DNA of 64,000 nucleotides from Azolla caroliniana. Its lineage: Eukaryota; Polypodiophyta. The stretch covers positions 10,106,001 to 10,170,000 of the forward strand of contig JBHGNT010000002.1 in NCBI GenBank assembly GCA_043228905.1. Direction: 5' to 3'. The position numbers and the translations under genes were made by a program. Positions 11,093 through 21,375 of this stretch are shown here, one piece after another; positions within the stretch are counted from its first letter, which is position 1, and every line of letters starts with the position of its first letter. Under the pieces are notes generated by a model, which was not told the origin of the DNA, did no database searches, and saw only the letters and a program-made list of their open reading frames with translations.

Positions 11093-12266
11093 TCTTTCAT
11101 GTCTTGGATCGCGTTCACTTTGGATTGCGAAGGCTTCCGACTGTAGTGAGGAATCCAGATATGATAAAACGCGCATGCTCCAAGGAACCTTCGAACCTCC
11201 GTTTGGTTTTCACATTCTTCTTTCATTTCTTGGACCGCGTTCACTTTGGATGGCGAAGGCTTCCGGCCGTATGCTCCACACAAGTGACTTACCACCAAGA
11301 TCTTTGGTCGCTCGAATGCAGATTTTTCTTCCGAAAATGTCAAATTCGCATCTTCGAGCCTTTGAAGCACCTTCTCGCAATCTTTCATATGATCCGCGAC
11401 AAACTTTCTACACCCTTTCTTATCTTTCGATTCATCTTTCTCCTCATCCGAACATCCTTTTATTGGAATATCATCCAAGAATGGCATCGTGATGTCTGGG
11501 ATACAATCCTTCAAGACTTTATTCATGGCATTCACCATATGAGCCACCGAGTTCGTTGCGCCTTGAGGTAAGGTACACATCCGCACAAGCCCAATCGGAG
11601 TCCTCATGGTTGTAATGTCACGACTGTCGATTGCCAATTGGAATTGGTCATATCCAGAGTAGGCATTTCGAATTGTCACCTTGTTGACGGGTTGAAGATC
11701 TTGGATGAATCTCAATGATCCATTCTTCTTCGGCACCGTGAACCACCTATTGGAATAAGGAGCATTCGATGGTTCCAAAATTCCCATATTCACCTTCTCC
11801 TTTAAGAGCTCGATTAGCTTCGGTAGGTGTGCTCTCGGAACCGGTATCGGTTTCAAATTCCAAGGTATGTGCGGCACCGTGATGATCACCATTGGCTCTA
11901 TCGCCCTTGGATTAGCACATCCGATTTCTTGTGGGAAAAATGTGAAAGCCTTCCCATGTCTCTCAAGCATGTCGCGAAACTTTCGCTCCTCTTCAGGGAG
12001 AAGGAAATCCTCCCTTCCAACTCGTAGCTTTCCCTTCGTCTCTTTGGTGAAGACATGACCTATTGTCTTCGGATCTCTTAAGCTTGGATCGTTAGCAACT
12101 TCCTTCATCTTTTGCCAACTATCTTCCGGTAGCGGAACTGCAACTGGCTTGACCTTCTTATCCACCATTTTATATTTTGTGTTAACGTTAGTTTCCTTCA
12201 TCAAAATGTTTCGATGATATTCATCGATGATAATGTACATGTTGATGGAGCTAACCGAAATCACGT
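11093..12266 (-). pseudogene. Element F: fungal-like gypsy RT, fused in frame to copia A
   Basis: Gypsy RT with VPHIPWNLKPIPVPRAHL, ILEPSNAPYSNRWFTVPKK, RFIQDLQPVNKVTIRN, LPQGATNSVAHM and the box PFLDDIPIKGC. The segment between VTIRN and YSGYDQF is missing, and with it the motif-A Asp that should precede YSGYDQ, so the enzyme is dead although the frame is open. Near the downstream end a 48-base stretch occurs twice (11093-11140 and 11219-11266; RKPSxSKVNA). At the second copy the frame passes into copia codons (MKDLGPAK). The RT type resembles gypsy elements best known from fungi. The right end abuts an inserted LTR at 12267; residues reading into that LTR are not part of the gene. Confidence 0.8.
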
Positions 12267-12985
12267 TGTCGTAGTGTATTTCGTACACTACGTGAAAAAG
12301 TAAAAATAATATAACCGATTTAATTACATATAAATAAATAAAATAAGAATATCAAAATATTTATCACGTGCATAGGGCAAGATTCAAACCCTATACCTCC
12401 ATATAGCCAAACCTCAACTTTACCATTATGCTACCTTATCTTTAGTGTTCTACAAATAGATTTAATAACTATAAGTGCTTTATTTGCGCCTACCTTTATT
12501 AAAACGCAAGCAACTAAAAAGTGCGTGAATATTTTATAGAAAAACGCAAGCAACTAAAAAGTGACTCATGCACATCTAGCGTGCATGAGCACTATATTTA
12601 GCAAATAAAAGCAAGGATTAGAAAAGCATCACATGCACATTTAGTGTGCATGAACATATTAGAAAAAAAAGCATGTAGCTATGCTTAGTCTCTCCCATCA
12701 CTATATAAGGATGGGGAGCACATTGTAGTTTTTGTTGATTATTTTTCTATAATGATCAATCAATCTAAAATATTCGTGGGATTCACGAATTTGCTAAAAT
12801 AATTCTCTCTTACTACCTAAATATTGACTAAATATACTAAACTCGTGGGATTCACGAGATTCTTATCTTATAACTCTTTATACCTATTCTTTACTAGCCT
12901 TATTTGTATTTTTCTTCCTCCTAGTCCAAAACCTCGGCGGTTCCCACCCGACTCACGCAACGATCCGGAGCCGAAAGGCACGACA
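12267..12985 (+). repeat. Gypsy LTR inserted in element F
   Basis: 719 bases, starting TGTCGTAGTGTATTTCG and ending GGCACGACA. It is related to the LTR at 22422-23029 plus 34360-34482 and opposite in orientation to F. Flanks are CACGT and ATGTG, so no matching target duplication is seen. It contains a tRNA-like module on the minus strand at about 12363-12433. It separates the protease and RT parts of F. Confidence 0.75.
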
Positions 12986-13980
12986 ATGTGATGATTGTGA
13001 AGATAGCTCAAGTCCACGACGTCCTCTATTTCGCTGATGATGTCGTTAAATGAGGCTTCTTCCATAATATGAGTCATGAACTCTTCTTCTTCTATTATGT
13101 TTTCTTCTTTCACCATCTTCTCGAAGTTTTGTATCCGATGCTTGTCCTTCTTGTGGGGTAGTACTAGTTTACATGTGCCACTAGGTGTGACACATGTTGC
13201 TTCTCCTCGCAATCCACGCACTATACTTTCTTGTGGGGACTTGCGATTGCTCGGACTATTTGTGCCCCATGCTTCAATAGTCCGCTCTAAAAATCCGGGG
13301 ATTCGCCTCCAAGACTATCTTGATTTCTTTCATGATTAGCTCGCACCGTTAGGAATTGGACCGACCTTTGGTTGTCAAGACTCTTTATTTGTGCGAAGGT
13401 TGCTCCATTATCGAACACTTTGGTCTCCATCCGAGATGATGTGATATACGGTTGTCCTAGGATGACAGGATGCGACACCGAATCTTGCACGAAGAAGTGT
13501 TGATCCATCGCTACATCCCCGATCGTGACGTTAACATTGGGACAAGCTTCGTAAAAGTCCCCCGTAGTCTTTGTTGCCGCGCGAATCTTCCATCCGTGAT
13601 TTGTATTGATTGGCCATCTTCCTTTTTTGTAGAAGTTGGTTGAAATGAGGTTGATCTCCTAGCTGTGGTCGATCAAGGTTACCACGGTCTCTTTCTTCTC
13701 CCCAATCTTCACCGGTGTCTCCGTTGTCACTCGTGCCCAATGAAGTCGAGTATAGTGGTTGTCCACCATATCTTCATTGACTTCGTCTCTTGCCATCGTT
13801 ATGGCATTCGTTTTTGCTTTTTGCGGCTTCTCTTCTTCCTCGTCCAATTGTTGTCTTTTTCTCTTTACAAGGTCCACGATCGTGTCATGGAATTCCTTCT
13901 AATGCCAAGCAATTCACTCAAGGAAAAAGTCACGTGGCTATCAAGAACACGTTCTTCGAGAATCTTCTTTAGTTCCGTCA
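12986..13980 (-). pseudogene. Element F: retropepsin region
   Basis: Protease region read leftwards. The active-site neighbourhood reads VVTLIDHS followed by a stop and EINLIS, where an IDHGSEINLIS-like motif is expected; the Gly is changed and a stop follows. Then come SHPVILGQPYIT, typical of the retropepsin flap end, and an acidic tether (ENIIEEEEF, ISEIEDVVDLSYL) that leads to RT. Several stops and frameshifts break it. It ends at 12986 at the inserted LTR. Confidence 0.7.
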
Positions 13981-13981
13981 T

Positions 13982-15481
13982 CTACTTTATATCTGACCTT
14001 AGCTTATAGGTAGGCATAGCCCTTGTCCTCCGAGCGGGGTCTTCGACACCAATCTTCACGGGCCGAACCGTTTCTTCGACTCGTTTGCTCAACTCCGCTT
14101 TTCGGCTTGCGTCTCCTTCCTCCATTTGCAAGGGTCGACTCGTCTCTGCATCTTCTTTCTTTTTCGCGTTCCTTGTTTCATGTCTTTTTGATGGGCCTTG
14201 CTCTTCTATTCTTTTTCTCTTTTCTTCAACGAACACCTCGTGGTTGTCGCACATCACTTCCGCGAGTATAGTGTTGTCATCTACCGGATTCGACCATCCG
14301 GTTATACTTTGCACGCTTCGGTTCGCAAGCTCCACCTCATTCGATGTGACCTTCCCCATCTTCTCATACTCGAGAACGGAAGACCAAAACTTTGCTCCCA
14401 CTTTTGCAACTTCATTTTTGTCTTTCCGGACTCTTATTCCGGCCTTTGCAACATAGTGCATCGCATCCACATGAGTCGCCTCAGCATCTTCCATAGATTT
14501 CTTCATTCCCCCTCTTTCGAAATTCACCCATAGGGATCTTCGAGTTTAAGTCGAGCAAATCATGTTGTCCTCTATGTATACGATATTTTGTCGGATCGCC
14601 TCTCGAAGGCTCGCGCAATCCCTTCTCATGTGGTCCATGCTATCGCACCACACGCATCTAAAGGGTTCTTTTCCTTTGGGGCCCCGAAAATTCATGTTTG
14701 CTAGCGTCACATTCTCGAACTTCTTCGCTAGCTCTTCGATGATGTCGTCATCAATCTTCTTTTCTTTCGGACTGCTTTGTTTGGGCGGCTCAACTACTTT
14801 CGGTTGTCTTGTTTTCTCTGCAACAATCGATTCCGCCAAGTCGGTGTCATCAACCCACTGACAACGCTTGTCGAGCCTATTGCATGCTCGCTTTACCGCA
14901 ACCCAGTCTGCCACAAGCCCGTTCGCTTGGGTATCATCTTCGAGAAGAGTCCCCAATTCTTGTCTATCCTTCATGTCCACAGCTTTCAAGAAGTACAAAG
15001 TCTTGTCCTCTTCAAGCAGCACTTGGTCCGTGTTGGGGAGACGACTAAACATCTGGTCGAATTCGTCGTACACCCTCGAGGCGCGCATCTTCTTATTCTT
15101 CTTTTCTATCCACTTCATCAAGGGATGTCGAGTCATCCTTGTTGAATCTTCAGTCACGAACTCTGCTAATATCGCTTTCTCAAACTCAGACCATGTTATC
15201 TTACCTTCTTGAAGTTCGATGACGCGTCTTTGGATGTTGCTAGCGACCACCCTCTTGAAACTCGTGATTTGCCGTGCTTCAGACACGTCTCTTTGATTCA
15301 TCTCCCTTTTGCATGCGTCAAGGAACTTCGTAACGTTCCTTCCATCAAATTGACCCTCGAGCTCTATGACACGGTCAACGGCCTTCTCTACGCTCGCATC
15401 GTTGTCTCGAGATCTCATCATTTGTTCAACGATTATCATCATCCTTTCGAACTCTCCCACTTGGTTGCTTGAGGATGCCAT
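13982..15481 (-). pseudogene. Element F: gag
   Basis: Gag capsid and nucleocapsid. The first ATG is at 15481 (MASSSNQVGEFERMM). The capsid blocks are QFDGRNVTKFLDACKREM and ITWSEFEKAILAEF, followed near 14630 by a zinc-knuckle-like CVWCDSMDHMRRDC. A stop lies at 14546-14548; the same frame continues to 13982 as a charged Lys/Glu-rich region (VEEKRKRIEEQGPSKRHE). Gag follows the primer site at 15528-15545 and is the start of the unit whose RT is at 11.1-12.3 kb. Confidence 0.8.
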
Positions 15482-15527
15482 CTCCAAGTATTGGTTGATC
15501 CTCGATTTGATCCTTCCTGCTACATCA

Positions 15528-15545
15528 TTCACGTCGGGTTCACCA
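15528..15545 (-). promoter_or_regulatory. Candidate primer-binding site of element F
   Basis: TGGTGAACCCGACGTGAA on the minus strand, eight bases from the LTR end. The same 18 bases recur at 21354-21371 beside another LTR and gag start, which supports the call. I cannot assign the tRNA. Confidence 0.65.
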
Positions 15546-15553
15546 CTTAATTA

Positions 15554-16742
15554 TGTCGTGAAGATCCGTCACTACACGCGGATCGTGAGGCGGAACCGCC
15601 GGGGTTCTGGACCGGAAGGACTCGAAGTTGGCACTAGCTTTAGCGAGAAAGGATTTAAGATAGATTGAAAGAGAGAGAAATTGAGATTAAACGCTTGACT
15701 TTAGATTGACGGAGATTGAAATGGAGAGAGAGATTAAGATTGAACTTTTAACTTTTAGGTTTAAGAATCAAGATATATCATCAATTGGATTACAAGTCTC
15801 TTATTTGATCATCCAAAAATTTTACCTTTCCTTTCATCTTTTTCCTCCCCTCTTTTATAGATGCCCTCATGCATTTGAGGGTACAAGACATGCATAAAAT
15901 GCATGTTTGCCATTTGGTGCTCATGTATTACATGTGGTGCATGATAACCACGTCACTCATTTAAGGTCTCATGTATGAGAATTTATATGTAAATCTATAA
16001 TGACAAAAATATTATTTTATGAAAATATCTTGGCTTAGTGGTAAGCCTATAGACCCTCAACTTGGAGGTTCAAGGTTCTAATCTACACTTGCACTCCTTG
16101 TGTATATGTATATATTTATTTATTTATTTATATATCTATCCGGCCGCCGGATGCCGGTTATCGCCGTCTCACCGGCTCCGTCGCCGATCCAGGTTTGGTT
16201 GGCCAAAACCTTTGCAAGTATCCAGGTCATACCCATTAATCCAATAGCTTACTTCAAGTCACCTTGAACTCTCTATGCTCCACACATAGACACAAAGATA
16301 ATAGCTTTTGCTCTACCTTATATATGGTGAGATCCTTATTTCCTGTCTATGTGGGATATCTCATAATTTTATTTTTCTCTTTGTCTTTGCAAACTTCCTA
16401 CCCACATAAGTTGACACTGACATGTCTGTTTCTTATGTAGTAAAGTGCATCCGAAAGCTCTTCAAGACCTCCATCCTTTTGTAGTTTTATGTGATTTTCA
16501 CACCATTGTCGAAAATCTTCACGACAACGTGAAATAACCTTTGTATGTGGGATATCTACTTTTCTAACACTTATGATGTGTTACTATAATGGTAATGCTA
16601 CAAATTATTAACATGGAGGTATAAGTTTGAATCTTGCCCTATGGATGTAATATATATTTTAATATTTTCTTCTATTTCTTCATATTTATTGAATCAGGTA
16701 CTCCATACATTTTTCACGTAGTGTACGAAATACATTGCAACA
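15554..16742 (-). repeat. Element F 5' LTR
   Basis: 1189 bases. On the minus strand it begins TGTTGCAATGTATTTCG and ends CTTCACGACA, next to the primer site. It is a long, diverged relative of the 21376 LTR family. It carries two tRNA-like modules on the plus strand, near 16028-16095 (TGGCTTAGTGGTAAG, GGTTCAAGGTTC) and 16570-16645, and a (TTTA)n-type tract near 16110. Confidence 0.75.
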
Positions 16743-18490
16743 TTCGCCCCCTCCGAACCCGCACATCCTCCAGTATCTACCGAAGTTGTTGGAGCTCGCT
16801 ATTCTCCTGTATGTGTAGTACCCTCAGTTTCTCCCATTGTGTCGACTTTGTCTCTCCATTTTTTGCACATCTATTCTTTCCACCCGAACCATTGTCGCCA
16901 TCCAATCCACCATATTCTTCGTTCACTCTTTGCATTGCCATGACCAGTTGTCATGCCTCTTTGTGCTCCTCTTGAGCATAACCCTTCATGTATCATGCAT
17001 GTGCCACCTTCGTTCCAACCGTCTCCTTGGTCAAGGCACTCTGCACTTCGTCCACCTTCGTTGTACAATCTCGCATTAGAGTTTACGTTCTTCACGTTAG
17101 AGCCCTCCTTCTTTGTTGAGATCTCATCGTTAGTAACACCCTTCAAATCCACTTGGCCCTTGTCGTCCATGGTAGTGCGCCTACTTGGCCTCTTCCTTGT
17201 CTTCATCAACCTCGACTTCTTTCCGAATCAGTCTCGTCTGATCGGCTTTCGGTTGGATCGGCTTTCGTTTGGATTTATATTCGACTGAATCGGACTGGGG
17301 TGATCGGTTTTGACCAAGTCATCCCCCTTCTGGTTTGACCGATCAGTTTTCGTCCGAGTTTCCTTCCGTTTCCTCGTGTGCACCGGCCTCAACCAGTTCG
17401 ACTTCCGGCTTCTTTTTGGATCGGTCTCGTCTGATCGGTTTCCGGCTAGAACGATTTCTGTCCGGGTCGGGCTTGACCGATCGGATTTCGGCCGAATCCA
17501 CTTCCGCATGGATTGGCTTTCGTTTTAGCCGGAATTCCGGCGTGATCATCTTCCATCTGAGCCCACTTCCGAATTTACGTTCCTTGCTACCACCTACCGT
17601 CTCTCCTGTCTCACGTTCGTTCTCGGACACAACCGCCGAAGTCTCTAGAATAATTGGGCAAGAATCCTCGATATTACCGTCCTCTATCGTTTCGCCCATA
17701 GCCACCTTCTCGACTATCTCTCCGTCGTATGCATCACCTTCGACCTTCGTTTTCTCTCCGCCACCTTCCGTCTCTTCGGTCTCACGTTGCTTATCGAACA
17801 CAACCGCCGAAGTCTTTGGCATTAGTGGTGGGAAAGTCTTGACACGACCATTTGCCATTGACTCGTCCATAGCCACCTCTAATTCGATTTCATCTTTCAT
17901 GGCTACCTCAATCACGTCCGCCTCACGCTCTTTATCTCCCTCGATCATGCAAACATTGATTATGCTTACCCCTTCTTCACTTGATGTTTCAAACACTTGT
18001 GTCCCGAAGCCTTCTTCCACCCTTGAAGTGGTGTTCGCCACTCTCAAGTCATCGGCCTTATGCTTGGCCGTGATTCTTTCACAAGACAAGAGGATGTCTT
18101 GTTCCACAACCTCTCCCATGGTACCATTGTATCATATTTTGGCCTTCATATCGGCCACATCGTTCTTCCTCAATCGAACATCCCTTATGGGCCATGTTGT
18201 TGCCGACAAGATTCTCGTCTTCCTCTTATCTTGTCTTCATCATACTCTTTCGACTTCGGCCCAATCCTCGGTGATGCCATTTGTACCATCATCATTTTCA
18301 AGTTCGATCTTGATGGCCATCCTTTCCCTTCGATCGATTGATCTTACAAACATTCAGACTTTATCCATCCCCACCAATCGTTGTTCCTGCTCCGAGAGTT
18401 GAGCAAAATGATACTTGAACTCTAGGAATGTTTGTGTCGTGCTTTGGTGGATCTTCGCTAGTGCCACCCACTGGTCAAATTCAGGTCTGT
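16743..18490 (-). pseudogene. Element G: gypsy gag remnant
   Basis: An older gag of the F type. The capsid C-terminus is readable at about 18290-18490 (FDQWVALAKIHQSTTQTFLEF, DRRERMAIKIELEND, ITEDWAEVERV), with internal stops. Downstream, 17343-18119 is an open 258-residue acidic stretch with a repeated block (ETSAVVSENERETGE and KTSAVVFDKQRETEE about 75 residues apart), then a run with repeated RKPIRRD-like units at 17220-17520. From 17220 to 16743 the frames are broken. Element F inserted at its left end and E truncates it on the right. Confidence 0.65.
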
Positions 18491-18711
18491 TGTCATGTCA
18501 TGATTCGAACTCTTGACCTATTGTATTTAATGGATATGTTTTAACCAATACATCCAATACATAACCATGTTTAAGGTAGGTTATCTATTCTAGATATGTT
18601 TTAACCTTACCAGATTATTGTAGATTATGTATTCTACATGTTGCCCCATGCAAAGACTCATTTTCATGTGCAAGCTTCTAGAATGTTCTAGCTTCTGGAG
18701 CTTTCTGGAAT
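18491..18711 (+). repeat. Element E 5' LTR remnant with inverted segment
   Basis: 18491-18643 matches the 3' LTR from its TCATGTCATGATTCG stretch onward. 18644-18711 matches the 3' LTR positions about 20715-20782, but in reverse orientation. The first 18 or so bases of the LTR are missing. Confidence 0.75.
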
Positions 18712-18735
18712 GTTATCTCCCCCTAGGGCATCACG

Positions 18736-19190
18736 ATGGATCCAAGGAAAATAAAGAAAATTCAAGAATGGGCCACTCCAAAACAAGTAAAGGATGTCCA
18801 GTTGTTCCTTGGTTTCGCAAATTTCTATCGGCGATTTATCAAGGGGTTCTTCGTCATAGTCCAACCCTTGATTGAGCTTACTCGTAAAGGGATCTCGTTT
18901 CAATGGACTCCATCTACTCAACACACCTTTGAACTACTCAAGGAAGTTTTTACCCGGGCTCCAGTCCTCCTTCACGTCGACCCTACTAAGCCTCTGACTT
19001 TGCCATTGGTGCCATCTTATCCCAACCCGATGATGATGGCATCCTACATCCAATGGCGTACTACTCCGAAAAATTCACAGATCCAAAAATCAATTATCCC
19101 ATCTATGACAAGGAACTCGCGACTATAGTGGCAGCTTTCACGGAGTGGAGACCTTACTTGGTTGGGGCGCAACATCGGGTTTAGGTATTA
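18736..19190 (+). pseudogene. Element E: RT C-terminus and RNase H start
   Basis: The frame opens with ATPKQVKDVQLFLGFANFYRR, the RT connection block, then IQPLIEL-like and PVLLHVDPTKPLTL, where RNase H begins. A frameshift near 19005 moves the sequence to other frames (YPIYDKEL-like). The upstream palm with the YxDD box is deleted. Confidence 0.8.
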
Positions 19191-19960
19191 ACTTGGTTGC
19201 TTAAACCAGATCAATTCCAGCTCTTTGCCACATGCATGCTCCATGATGACTCTTTGCATGAGGAGATAGCCAAAGCACTTCCCACCGACAAATTCGCCAA
19301 CGCAATTCAGGAAGGTCTTATTGATCCGTCTGAATCCAAGACCAAGGAAGTCCGTGACCGCTTCAGATTTGAGGGGGGATGGCTTTATCGAGACCAACCC
19401 TTATATGTTCCGGAGGGCCGATGTCGAACTCAAGTTCTCCAAAAGTGTCATGATGACCCCTTGGCTGGTCATTTTGGCTTTACAAAGATACTCGAATTAA
19501 TCTCACGATATTGGTGGCCTCAACCATGGAAGTTCGTCAAGGAATTGATCAAGACATTTGATACTTGTGCTAAATCCAAAGTTGTCCACCATAGGCCATA
19601 TGGCTTGCTCCAACCACTTCCCATTCCCAAATGGCCTTGGGCATCAATTTCCATGGATTTCATCACTAACTTGCCTCTTGTCCACAGATATGACACAATG
19701 CTCATCATGGTAGATCGGTTTACAAAGATGGCTCATTTTGGCCCTTGTGCAAAGACTTTTTCACCAGAAGCAACAATCGATCTATTTTTAAAGAATGTGG
19801 TGCGGCTTCATGGGGTCCTAGATGATATCACCTTAGATCGTGGACCCCAATTTGTCTCTCATTTTTGGCGGCGGCTCCTTCAAACATTGGATGCAATAGT
19901 GAATTTGTCTTCATCCTATCATCCTCAAACCGATGGCCAAACGGATTAGCTACCAGCAAG
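19191..19960 (+). pseudogene. Element E: integrase
   Basis: Integrase with an HHCC domain (HDDPLAGHFGF, then FDTCAKSK, in which the first Cys is Phe) and catalytic core (SMDFITNLP, DRGPQFVSHF, SSYHPQTDGQTD). The frame stops just at the position of the catalytic Glu (19947-19949). The remainder continues in another frame. It is close to element D by block order. Confidence 0.85.
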
Positions 19961-20540
19961 ATGATTGGTTGACCTCCTACCCTTGGCAGAGTTCACATAT
20001 AATAATACGCTACATGGTTCAACTGGGGTCACCCCATTTTTCGCCAACTATGGCTTTCATCCTCGCTGATCGACATCGTTCCGCTACACCCGCCTTTGCA
20101 GTTGGTGATCAAGTTTGGTTCTTATGTCGCCATGTCGATACTACTCGGCCTTGCAAAAAGTTGGATTACAAGAAGTTGGGGCCTTTCTGCATCATTGAGT
20201 GTGTCAATCCCGTCACTTTCCGACTAGAACTTCCTCCACATTTCCGGATTCATAATGCCTTCCATGCCTCTCTTGTCAAACCTTATCATCCATCCACTAT
20301 TCTTGGAAGACACTCTCCACCTCCACCTCCAATTGAGCTTTCCACAGGTGAGGAGTATGAGGTGGACAAGATTCTGGACTCTCGTTGGCATCGATGACAA
20401 CTTCAATATTTAGTCCTATGGAAAGGGTATCCCATTTCAGACGCAACTTGGGAACCAACCCAACACTTGGAGAATACACCAGATGTTGTTCATGTATTTC
20501 ATCACCGATATCCACAAAAACAGGGGAGGCATCTTCTGAG
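19961..20540 (+). pseudogene. Element E: integrase C-terminus and chromodomain
   Basis: After a frameshift, the C-terminal barrel region (FAVGDQVWFL, KKLGPFCIIE, FHASLVKPYH) is followed by a chromodomain: EEYEVDKILDSR, a TGA at about 20395, then QYLVLWKGYPISDATWEP. Aromatic cage positions (Y, W, W) are visible. Chromodomains of this type direct gypsy elements to modified histones; this copy is broken. Confidence 0.85.
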
Positions 20541-20561
20541 GCGGCCTTAGCAGGGGGATAA

Positions 20562-21194
20562 TGTCATGGACATGACAATAGTCATGTCATGATTCGAACT
20601 CATTTGACCTACTGTATTTAATCGATGTGTTTTAACCAATACATCCAATACATAATCATGTTACTTTACTACATTATTGTAGATTATCTATTCTACAAGT
20701 AGGATTTTAGAAGCTTCCAAAAAGCTCCAGAAGCTAGAACATTCTAGAAGCTTGTACATGAAAATGAGTCTTTGCATGGGGTTACATTTAGAGCCCATAG
20801 ACATGTATAAATACAGGGGTTCACCTTGGCCTTAGTCAAGGTGAACAACACCAGTTACGGAATCATAATTCAATTCTTGTTCTCTTGACTACTTTCTCTC
20901 TCTCTTTCTTATTATCTTGTTTATGATCTCTCTCTCATTCTCTTAGTATTGAGCTTCGTCTACTTGTCTGTGACAACGTCGATGTTTTGCCTTTGGTCTC
21001 TCGTAATCATATGCTTCCAATATAGCTTTGAAGGACATCCACATCGAGTTTTGTTGTTGTATCTTGTGGATGCTCTCTTACAACTCATCCGAGACGACTC
21101 AATTGAAGGATATGACTTGTAGTCACATCGCATCATCGCATCTCCACATCACATCGCATCATCTCCACCTTGTAGTCACATAAATAGCATGACA
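20562..21194 (+). repeat. Element E 3' LTR
   Basis: 633 bases from TGTCATGGACATGACA (itself a 7-bp-arm hairpin) to ATAGCATGACA. It holds GAAGCTTC at 20710-20717, AGAACATTCTAGAA at 20736-20749, and a TATA box at 20806-20813, in that order. The polypurine tract is GCAGGGGGATAA just before 20562. Confidence 0.85.
20710..20750 (+). promoter_or_regulatory. Heat-shock-element-like cluster in E LTR
   Basis: GAA and TTC trimers alternate with 2-base spacing (GAAnnTTCnnGAA at 20737-20749, GAAnnTTC at 20710-20717), about 55 bases upstream of TATAAATA at 20806. This is the binding pattern of heat-shock factors. Confidence 0.6.
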
Positions 21195-21353
21195 CATCCT
21201 TTCCGTCATATTGCCTGTTTCTTTGCACAAGCTGCTTTACTGCCGTCGCGATCCCCAACATCGCGCCTTGTTCTTGTAGCATCCGCTCGAACATCATCAT
21301 CATCATGTTCATCGCCTCTTCTGATTCTCCATCTCCTTACCGCCCCGCCCGTC
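21195..21353 (-). pseudogene. Gag N-terminal fragment of an F-type gypsy
   Basis: On the minus strand: AMNMMMMMFERMLQEQGAM, then AVKQLVQRNRQYDGKDVS. The last part matches the QFDGRNVTKFL block of element F gag. It lies just downstream of a primer site and LTR, and is cut at 21195 where element E inserted. Confidence 0.75.
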
Positions 21354-21371
21354 TTCACGTCGGGTTCACCA
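21354..21371 (-). promoter_or_regulatory. Candidate primer-binding site
   Basis: Same 18 bases as 15528-15545 (TGGTGAACCCGACGTGAA on the minus strand), four bases from the LTR at 21376. Confidence 0.65.
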
Positions 21372-21375
21372 AATG

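Larger units (their letters stand above)
18491..21194 (+). mobile_element. Chromovirus element E (truncated gypsy)
   Basis: A 2.7-kb gypsy remnant: a rearranged 5' LTR piece, RT end, RNase H, integrase, chromodomain and a 3' LTR. Gag, protease and most of RT are gone. The right flank is CATCC; the left flank (GTCTGT) does not match, so the left end is damaged. Confidence 0.8.

Noticed and set aside
12986-12990. Target-site duplication for the LTR at 12267-12985
   Set aside because: Flanks are CACGT and ATGTG; they do not match in direct orientation.
17335-18402. 355-codon plus-strand ORF rich in Ser, Thr and Pro
   Set aside because: It is antisense to the acidic minus-strand gag tail of element G, and the capsid similarity at 18290-18490 is on the minus strand. 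No family features on the plus strand.
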